This document shows positions 7,029 through 10,854 of a DNA stretch of 10,854 bases, one piece after another; the first letter of the stretch is position 1, and each line of letters opens with the position of its first letter. Made by a program: the position numbers and the translations under genes. A model generated the notes under the pieces. The model searched no databases, was not told where the DNA came from, and saw only the letters and a program-made list of their open reading frames with translations. Where the stretch lies: contig DEUP01000039.1 in the NCBI GenBank assembly GCA_002362625.1, forward strand, positions 330 through 11,183, read 5' to 3'. The stretch comes from Clostridiales bacterium UBA3259 (GTDB lineage Bacteria > Bacillota_A > Clostridia > Oscillospirales > Oscillospiraceae).

Positions 7029-7042
7029 CGGGTGTACACCCG
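7029..7042. promoter_or_regulatory. 14-bp perfect palindrome in the pta leader (candidate operator)
   Basis: CGGGTGTACACCCG, a perfect palindrome without spacer, lies about 10-22 nt after the predicted transcription start and 6 bp before the GGAGGA ribosome binding site. Position and symmetry suit a repressor site blocking promoter clearance. A hairpin is less likely because there is no loop. The cognate regulator is not recognised. Confidence 0.5.
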
Positions 7043-7063
7043 ATAAATGGAGGAATGATTCCC

Positions 7064-8062
7064 ATGTTCAACGCAATGATCGAAACGCTGAAGGCCAATC
7101 CCCGTAAGATCGTGTTTACTGAGGGCCATGACGCCCGTATTTTGGAAGCCACCTCCCGCCTGGTGGAGGGCGGATTTCTGACACCTATCCTCATCGGCAA
7201 TGTGGAGGAAGTGAAGGCCAACGCCGCGAAGGGCGGATTCAACATCGAGGGTGTGGAAATCCTGGATCCTGCCACCTATGAGGGCATGGACGAAATGGTC
7301 GCCAAAATGGTGGAGCTGCGCAAGGGCAAGATGTCTGAGGAAGACTGCCGCAAGGCCCTTTCTAAGGGCAACTACTTCGGCACCATGCTGGTGAAGATGG
7401 GCTATGCCGACTCCCTGTTGGGCGGCGCTACTTACTCCACCGCGGACACCGTCCGTCCAGCTCTGCAGATCGTGAAGACCAAGAAGGGCGCCCACCTGGT
7501 GTCCTCCTGCTTCATCCTGGTTCGGGGCGAGGAAAAGCTGGCTATGGGCGACTGCGCCATCAACCTGAGCTATGAGGATAGCGTAGACAAGGAGGGCAAC
7601 GTGGTGCTGTCCGCCGCTCAGAAGCTGGCAGAGGTTGCCATTGAGACCGCCAAGACCGCCAAGGTCTTCGGCATTGATCCCAAGGTTGCCATGCTGAGCT
7701 TCTCCACCAACGGCTCCGGAAAGGGCGGCACGGTGAAGCTGAGCCATGATGCAACCGCCGTTGCCAAGGAAATGGCTCCCGATCTGGCTATCGACGGCGA
7801 GATGCAGTTCGACGCTGCCGTTGCTCCCGAGGTCGGCCAGCTGAAGTTCCCCGGCTCTCCCGTGGCGGGCTACGCCAACACCTTCATCTTCCCCACCATC
7901 GAGGCTGGCAACATCGGCTATAAGATCGCCCAGCGGCTGGGCGGGTATGAGGCTTATGGCCCCATCCTGCAGGGCCTGGCCGCGCCCATCAACGACCTGT
8001 CCCGTGGCTGCAACGCCGACGAGGTCTACAAGATGGCCATTATTACGGCTGCTCTGGTGTAA
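7064..8062 (+). CDS. pta: Phosphate acetyltransferase
   Basis: A 332-residue Pta: acetyl-CoA + phosphate to acetyl phosphate + CoA, the first step of acetate formation with substrate-level ATP via AckA. Recognised features: KIVFTEGHDARILEA near the N-terminus, LLGGATYSTADTVRPALQ, MGDCAIN, MLSFSTNGSGKGG, DGEMQFDAA, AGNIGYKIAQRLGG, and the C-terminal PINDLSRGC, which carries conserved Arg and Asp of the active-site region. Length is normal for the short form. ATG 7064 is chosen because GGAGGA (7049-7054) is 9 nt upstream; the in-frame ATG at 7055 directly abuts that site. The gene has its own promoter and terminator. ackA, often downstream of pta, is not in the window, and a mobile element begins directly after. 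Confidence 0.95.
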   Translation: MFNAMIETLKANPRKIVFTEGHDARILEATSRLVEGGFLTPILIGNVEEVKANAAKGGFNIEGVEILDPATYEGMDEMVAKMVELRKGKMSEEDCRKALSKGNYFGTMLVKMGYADSLLGGATYSTADTVRPALQIVKTKKGAHLVSSCFILVRGEEKLAMGDCAINLSYEDSVDKEGNVVLSAAQKLAEVAIETAKTAKVFGIDPKVAMLSFSTNGSGKGGTVKLSHDATAVAKEMAPDLAIDGEMQFDAAVAPEVGQLKFPGSPVAGYANTFIFPTIEAGNIGYKIAQRLGGYEAYGPILQGLAAPINDLSRGCNADEVYKMAIITAALV

Positions 8063-8074
8063 GATACGCAATGA

Positions 8075-8112
8075 CAAAGCCCCACCTCTTCTTTCGGAGA
8101 GGTGGGGTTTTG
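8075..8112 (+). terminator. Intrinsic terminator of pta
   Basis: Perfect 10-bp stem CCCCACCTCT (8080-8089) / AGAGGTGGGG (8098-8107) with an 8-nt loop. It is extended by AAAG pairing with TTTT on the outside and ends in TTTT. It is strong in the plus direction. AAAG before the stem also gives a U tail on the minus strand, so it could stop transcripts from the recombinase gene as well. Confidence 0.92.
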
Positions 8113-8117
8113 AAGAA

Positions 8118-9602
8118 TCAGGCGTTTTCTGAATATTGAGGTGGAGTTAAACACTCAATATCCGAACTCGTAATGGTGAGGGTGTTGCTCCCCGAAATGT
8201 TGAATGTCAGCACGATTTTCCGGCCTTTGTCCCCATCGTCATAGACGAAGACGGAGTTTACCAAGGTGTCGATTACTCGCCGCTGATACTCAATATCACG
8301 AATATCGCCGCTCTTGAACGATGTGAGCCAGTACACAATACGCTCCTTCGTCAAGAGCGGCTTTTTCATTTCCTCTCGGACAATCTGCCCTTCGAGGTCT
8401 CGCCGCTCCTGTTCCAGCTCCTCAAGCCTGTCTTTAGTTGCCGGAGTGACAAGCCCCTGTTCCACCGCCGATAGGAGATTCTTAATTCGTTTATTGCAGT
8501 CCTTCAACAGCTTTTGAAAACCAGCGAGGACGGAGGTGTCTTGCCTGTCCTTTTCGATAATCTCCATAGCTTTAGTTGCGATACGGTCAATGGATTCATC
8601 GGTGAGTACCTTCTCAACGGTGAATCTTACAACGATTTCTTCTATCCAATCTTTCTTTTCAACAGCTTTGGGGCATTTGCCGCCCCTTTTTCGTCCAGTG
8701 CATTTGTAGTAGTAATACATTCGCCCTGTGTGAGAAGTGCCGCTTTCTCCGACCATCGGCTTGCCACAGTGACCGCAAAATAGCTTTGTGGTGAGAAGGT
8801 AGTCCTCTTTTGACTTCGTTCTCGCCCGGACAGAGTAATTATGCTGTAACATCGCTTGCACCTTCTCAAAGAGCTTTCGGTCGATGATAGGCGGCACAGC
8901 GTCTTCCAGTATAACATCGTCAAAGCGATAGACACCAATGTACTTGTCATTTCGCAGAATGGTCTTCAAACTGTTCTTGTTGAAAGCATTTCCCCGAGAG
9001 GTCTTGCACCCTTGCTCGTTGAGCCAATTCACAATTTGTGTGGCAGATTTCCCTTCGGCATACATGGTGAAAATCGTTTGTACAGTCTTTGCTCCTACTG
9101 GCTCTATCTCATACTGCCTGTCTGCTCCAATCTTATATCCGAGACAAGGGCTACCCATAGCGATTCCATGCAAAGCGTTTTCTTTGAGACCTCGCTTGAT
9201 ACTCCGGGCGAGATTTTCAGAGTAATATTCAGCATACCCCTCAAGTACAGATTCCAGAATGATTCCCTCTGGCGTGTCCGGCATGGGCTGTTTCGCATAA
9301 AAGACCTTGACCCCATTTTTCTTGAGTTTGGCCTTATAGATAGCTGAATCATATCTGTTCCGGGCGAAACGGTCGAGGGTGTACATTATCACAGCGTCAA
9401 AATGACCCTTCTCGCTGTCTCGTATAAGCTGTTGAAAACTGGGGCGGTTATCGGTCTTGCCCGATATTGCCCGGTCGATGTATTCGTCCACAACGACAAA
9501 ACCGTTCTTTAAGGCGAAGTCGTGGCACTCCCGGAGCTGACCCTCTATGGATTCCTCTCTTTGATTATGGCTCGAATATCGAGCGTAGATTACCGCTTTG
9601 AT
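8118..9602 (-). CDS. Large serine recombinase (integrase/transposase type) with a non-standard start
   Basis: A 494-residue DNA recombinase. The resolvase domain (about 1-150) begins KAVIYARYSSHNQREESIEGQ. The catalytic serine is S10 in ARYS, and LDRFARN is at 76-82. Next come the recombinase domain (about 155-260), a zinc ribbon with C276, C279, C301 and C310 (CGHC, KC, KC), and a charged, probably coiled-coil segment at about 340-410. It cuts and rejoins att sites through a serine-DNA link. GGAGGTGAG (9606-9614) lies 7 nt after GGAGG from ATC 9602, which is taken as the start. Between the in-frame TAG (9627-9629) and the catalytic serine there is no ATG, GTG or TTG. The first GTG (9491) would remove the catalytic serine and yield 457 residues. 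It is thus either translated from ATC or start-inactivated. It follows the XRE gene by 36 bp, probably in one operon. Confidence 0.88.
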   Translation of the reverse strand: MKAVIYARYSSHNQREESIEGQLRECHDFALKNGFVVVDEYIDRAISGKTDNRPSFQQLIRDSEKGHFDAVIMYTLDRFARNRYDSAIYKAKLKKNGVKVFYAKQPMPDTPEGIILESVLEGYAEYYSENLARSIKRGLKENALHGIAMGSPCLGYKIGADRQYEIEPVGAKTVQTIFTMYAEGKSATQIVNWLNEQGCKTSRGNAFNKNSLKTILRNDKYIGVYRFDDVILEDAVPPIIDRKLFEKVQAMLQHNYSVRARTKSKEDYLLTTKLFCGHCGKPMVGESGTSHTGRMYYYYKCTGRKRGGKCPKAVEKKDWIEEIVVRFTVEKVLTDESIDRIATKAMEIIEKDRQDTSVLAGFQKLLKDCNKRIKNLLSAVEQGLVTPATKDRLEELEQERRDLEGQIVREEMKKPLLTKERIVYWLTSFKSGDIRDIEYQRRVIDTLVNSVFVYDDGDKGRKIVLTFNISGSNTLTITSSDIECLTPPQYSENA

Positions 9603-9605
9603 AGT

Positions 9606-9614
9606 CTCACCTCC
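9606..9614 (-). promoter_or_regulatory. Strong ribosome binding site of the recombinase gene
   Basis: GGAGGTGAG on the minus strand, a near-ideal Shine-Dalgarno followed by ACT then ATC. Its strength and distance point to translation starting at ATC 9602, although no standard start codon is there. Confidence 0.75.
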
Positions 9615-9638
9615 AATATCTTTTTTCTATGTAACAAT

Positions 9639-10016
9639 TCAAACGGCACTATCTTTCCGCAGTTCCGTAGTTTCTCCATTATCCCCCTTTAGTTCCTCCC
9701 GGTTCTCGAACTCGTAGACCATAGACATGAACTCATGTTTTGCTCTCCGAGACAATCCCCTGTAAATGCGTAAAATATCTTCTTCGTCTTCGTCTCGTGG
9801 CTTGACCGGGGGAATATCCTCCTCGTCAGCGAAAAAGTCCATAACAGAACAATCAAGTTCTTTGGCAAGGGCTATAAGGTCTGTCTCTTTGGGGATAGAC
9901 CCTTTTTTATTGATGGCTGTTGTCATAGATGAAGACCCTTTGACTTTGGTTATAACGGCGGTGAGGTTTGTTCCACGCTCGGCGCAGATACGGTTGATGT
10001 TCTCCTTGAAAGTCAT
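9639..10016 (-). CDS. XRE-family helix-turn-helix regulator of the element
   Basis: A 125-residue protein. ATG 10016 is preferred because GGAGGG (10025-10030) is 8 nt upstream; the in-frame ATG at 10034 would overlap that site. The N-terminal half fits an XRE HTH domain (FKENINRICAERGTNLTAVITKV, NKKGSIPKETDLIALAKELDCSVMDFF, about 3-62). The C-terminal half is acidic then charged (EEDIPPVKPRDEDEEDILRIY, then RAKHEFMSMVYEFENREE), likely for oligomerisation. This is the layout of repressors that control integrative elements and phages. It lies 36 bp upstream of the recombinase gene on the same strand and beside a control region full of repeated motifs, its likely operators. Whether it represses or activates excision cannot be read from sequence. 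Confidence 0.85.
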   Translation of the reverse strand: MTFKENINRICAERGTNLTAVITKVKGSSSMTTAINKKGSIPKETDLIALAKELDCSVMDFFADEEDIPPVKPRDEDEEDILRIYRGLSRRAKHEFMSMVYEFENREELKGDNGETTELRKDSAV

Positions 10017-10064
10017 GGGGAAATCCCTCCTCAAAATTCAATTCGTATTTTTTGAATTTTCCTC

Positions 10065-10093
10065 TTGACAATTCTTATAAGACGAATTATAAT
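10065..10093 (+). promoter_or_regulatory. Perfect-consensus sigma-A promoter, plus strand
   Basis: TTGACA (10065-10070) - 17 bp - TATAAT (10088-10093). The predicted start is near 10100, giving a leader of about 165 nt to the GTG at 10265. The spacer contains the palindrome TCTTATAAGA, so a repressor bound there would block polymerase. Confidence 0.85.
10073..10082. promoter_or_regulatory. Palindromic operator candidate within the plus promoter
   Basis: TCTTATAAGA, a perfect 10-bp palindrome in the -35/-10 spacer. Its half-site recurs in TTCTTAT (10072-10078), facing ATAAGAA at 10092-10098. Confidence 0.55.
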
Positions 10094-10103
10094 AAGAACA
10101 AGA

Positions 10104-10122
10104 AATTCGGGATATACGAATT
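10104..10122. promoter_or_regulatory. AATTCG-N7-CGAATT dyad
   Basis: A perfect 6-bp inverted repeat with a 7-bp spacer, just downstream of the predicted plus start. AATTCG/CGAATT also occurs at 10040-10045, 10083-10088 and 10205-10210, five copies in about 170 bp. Confidence 0.45.
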
Positions 10123-10138
10123 GGCAATAAGAAACCGA

Positions 10139-10163
10139 CCCCCTCGAAATTGGCGTTTCGGGG
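10139..10163. other. GC-rich hairpin in the overlapping leaders
   Basis: CCCCTCGAAA pairs with TTTCGGGG (one bulged T) around TTGGCG. It sits midway between the two facing promoters, so both leaders would contain it or its complement. There is no clear T tail on either strand, so it is not a standard terminator. Confidence 0.45.
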
Positions 10164-10193
10164 AAGTTTGGTGGCGAGCTACTTCTAATAAGA

Positions 10194-10222
10194 ATAATAA
10201 CAATAATTCGCCTATTTGTCAA
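10194..10222 (-). promoter_or_regulatory. Sigma-A promoter for the XRE-recombinase operon, minus strand
   Basis: On the minus strand: TTGACA (10217-10222) - 17 bp - TATTAT (10194-10199), 11 of 12 consensus positions. The predicted start is near 10187, with a leader of about 170 nt to the XRE ATG. No better minus promoter is seen closer to the gene. Confidence 0.78.
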
Positions 10223-10264
10223 GAGTAATTCTGGTTTCAAGAATCAAGAGAGGAGGAAAATATC

Positions 10265-10429
10265 GTGAATGTCAAGTCGAGAATGGCTGAAATGGGAATT
10301 ACGCAGGTGGATATGATTCTGGAACTGCAAAAGCGAGGTATCGCAGTCCAGCCCCCCATGCTGTCTTCCATTCTCCGGGGTGTGTACACCTATTCAACCG
10401 CTTTTTCTCTGGTGATTTCCCCGGCTTGA
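10265..10429 (+). pseudogene. Short HTH-like protein, probably truncated at its C-terminus
   Basis: A 54-codon ORF starting at GTG 10265 with AGGAGG (10251-10256) 8 nt upstream and served by the consensus plus promoter. The N-terminal 43 residues (VKSRMAEMGITQVDMILELQKRG, QPPMLSSILRGVYTY) look like a small XRE/phage-type DNA-binding protein of mobile elements: ITQVDMILEL as the first HTH helix and MLSSILRG as the recognition part. From memory of this family, the normal protein continues past GVYTY with a further helix. Here it is replaced by STAFSLVISPA, which is antisense to the neighbouring minus-strand gene. It is probably the opposing regulator (Cro- or excisionase-control-like) of the switch. 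It could still be functional, since the HTH part is whole. Confidence 0.6.
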
Positions 10430-10602
10430 TACTGTTCCCAACGGCGGGCGGTGCTGTACTCTTTCAATCCGTTGTCGCTCTGCTGGCGGTGTTCCTCTGC
10501 CCAGCTTTTCATATAGCCGTTTGCGATATAAAAAGCCCGGTTTTCTGCGATCTGCTGGCTGTCCTCTGCTACTTCCTGTTTGATAGTGGTAAATTCTTTC
10601 AT
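10390..10602 (-). CDS. Possible internal or separate start of the second unit of the accessory ORF
   Basis: ATG 10602, with GGAGG 8 nt upstream, lies in frame inside the longer ORF and would yield a 70-residue protein (MKEFTTIKQ to REKAVE). Either two originally separate overlapping genes have become fused in frame, or the gene makes a long and a short product. Sequence alone does not decide. Confidence 0.4.
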   Translation of the reverse strand: MKEFTTIKQEVAEDSQQIAENRAFYIANGYMKSWAEEHRQQSDNGLKEYSTARRWEQYQAGEITREKAVE

Positions 10603-10830
10603 TGTCTTTTCCTCCTCTTTCTCGGGGGCTGTCCAGCCCTCCGGCACTGTGTGAATAGGCTGACCCGGTTTCGGGCGACTGGTGGTTTCGGTGCAACCCA
10701 CAATTTCATACTTGCCCAGTGTGGCAAAATAGGCGGTTGCCTGTTCTGCGCTGTCGGCAAGAATAAAGTTTGCGGAATAGATACCGCTTTCCGGGTCTCT
10801 GGTGAAGGTGATTTCAAAGGTCTTTTTCAT
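10390..10830 (-). CDS. Conserved mobile-element protein of unknown function, probably truncated at the C-terminus
   Basis: A 146-residue ORF. ATG 10830 has GGAGG (10839-10843) 8 nt upstream. Residues 1-66 (KTFEITFTRDPESGIYSANFILADSAEQA, then VGCTETTSRPKPGQPIHTVPEGW) form one compact unit. A charged linker EKEEEK joins it to MKEFTTIKQEVAEDSQQIAE, a helical unit ending TARRWEQYQAGEITREKAVE. The second unit has its own GGAGG (10611-10615) 8 nt before ATG 10602 and would give 70 residues alone. I know of similar short accessory ORFs in clostridial conjugative elements, but not their function. The stop directly after REKAVE lies at the same point where the plus-strand HTH ORF loses its family likeness. 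The C-terminus is therefore probably cut off by a recombination junction near 10392. Confidence 0.65.
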   Translation of the reverse strand: MKKTFEITFTRDPESGIYSANFILADSAEQATAYFATLGKYEIVGCTETTSRPKPGQPIHTVPEGWTAPEKEEEKTMKEFTTIKQEVAEDSQQIAENRAFYIANGYMKSWAEEHRQQSDNGLKEYSTARRWEQYQAGEITREKAVE

Positions 10831-10854
10831 GGTGTGTACCTCCTATAAATTCGG

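Larger units (their letters stand above)
10091..10194. repeat. Three copies of AATAAGAA (candidate regulator sites)
   Basis: AATAAGAA occurs at 10091-10098, 10126-10133 and 10187-10194. The last copy is part of TTCTAATAAGAA (TTCT-N4-AGAA dyad, 10183-10194). The first overlaps the plus -10 and start region, and the last covers the predicted start of the minus promoter, as expected for shared operators. Confidence 0.5.
10017..10264. promoter_or_regulatory. Switch-like control region between XRE gene and plus-strand small ORF
   Basis: A 248-bp AT-rich non-coding region with two facing promoters, a perfect 10-bp palindrome, three AATAAGAA words, an AATTCG-N7-CGAATT dyad and a GC-rich hairpin. 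The region is partly symmetric: CTCTTGACAA at 10062-10071 mirrors TTGTCAAGAG at 10216-10225, and CGAATTAT at 10083-10090 mirrors ATAATTCG at 10203-10210. The components are listed separately. Confidence 0.7.
8113..10854. mobile_element. Integrated element with large serine recombinase (left part)
   Basis: From just after the pta terminator to the window end the base composition becomes visibly more AT-rich. The genes are mobile-element types: large serine recombinase, XRE regulator, short HTH-like ORF and an ICE-like accessory ORF. A serine recombinase gene at the extreme end next to a host gene is the usual arrangement for such integrated elements. The left boundary is inferred to lie between 8063 and 8118. 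The right end is outside, so attachment-site repeats could not be compared. An apparent internal junction near 10392 means more than one element may be represented. Confidence 0.7.

Noticed and set aside
7013..8077. A 354-codon minus-strand ORF opposite pta
   Set aside because: It mirrors pta almost exactly. The pta protein has full family motifs, promoter, RBS and terminator, while the antisense protein is low-complexity (Leu/Gly/His-rich).
10379..10389. GTGTACACC shared between the pta leader palindrome (7032-7040) and the element junction (10382-10390), and GGTGTGTAC at both 10379 and 10831
   Set aside because: Considered as a recombinase core or attachment repeat. The matches are only 9 bp and partly self-palindromic, the flanks differ, and one copy is next to an ordinary ribosome binding site, so chance is likely.
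1..10854. CRISPR array, tRNA or rRNA genes, complete insertion sequence, toxin-antitoxin pair
   Set aside because: No regularly spaced direct repeats, cloverleaf-like segments, transposase with terminal inverted repeats, or recognisable toxin-antitoxin motifs were seen on either strand.

Overview
The window looks like a chromosomal segment of a spore-forming, GC-rich gut-type Clostridia (Oscillospiraceae/Ruminococcaceae-like; inferred from protein resemblance, not from a marker gene). Support for this: a sporulation sigma factor K gene with a pro-sequence, a minD-mgsA pair of the clostridial division/shape cluster type, strong AGGAGG-type ribosome binding sites, and a Firmicutes-style large serine recombinase element.

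Layout. (1) 1-3338, plus strand: the end of a phosphonate/phosphate ABC transporter operon. It holds the 3' end of the ATPase gene (phnC), two phnE permease genes, and a metal-dependent 5'-nucleotidase-family phosphohydrolase without a signal peptide. The genes overlap or lie within 15 bp of each other. (2) 3471-4145, plus: sigK, convergent with hisS (4181-5536, minus), with a hairpin between them. (3) 5616-6804, minus: minD followed by a methylglyoxal synthase homologue, ending in a good intrinsic terminator just upstream of hisS. The MgsA homologue has lost the canonical catalytic Asp and His and may not be a methylglyoxal synthase. (4) 6805-7063: a divergent control region with two well-formed sigma-A promoters, one for minD-mgsA and one for pta, and a perfect 14-bp palindrome in the pta leader. 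(5) 7064-8062: pta, closed by a strong terminator. (6) 8118-10854: a lower-GC mobile element that begins a few bases after the pta terminator. It holds a large serine recombinase, an XRE-family regulator, a switch-like control region, a short HTH-like plus-strand ORF that looks truncated, and a minus-strand accessory ORF that looks truncated at the same point.

The most interesting part is the element's control region (10017-10264). A perfect-consensus plus promoter (TTGACA-N17-TATAAT) faces a near-consensus minus promoter (TTGACA-N17-TATTAT). Their predicted start sites are about 90 bp apart, so each transcript runs through the other promoter. The two promoters lie in a partly symmetric arrangement and are studded with repeated operator-like words (AATAAGAA x3, TCTTATAAGA, AATTCG dyads). 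This resembles the face-to-face promoter switches of temperate phages, here apparently governing excision/integration through the regulator-recombinase operon. Two oddities stand out nearby. The recombinase has a strong Shine-Dalgarno but no ATG/GTG/TTG start ahead of its catalytic serine, only ATC. And the plus-strand arm of the switch is cut off by an apparent recombination junction at about 10392.

No tRNA, rRNA, CRISPR array, complete insertion sequence or replication origin was recognised. The right end of the mobile element lies outside the window.
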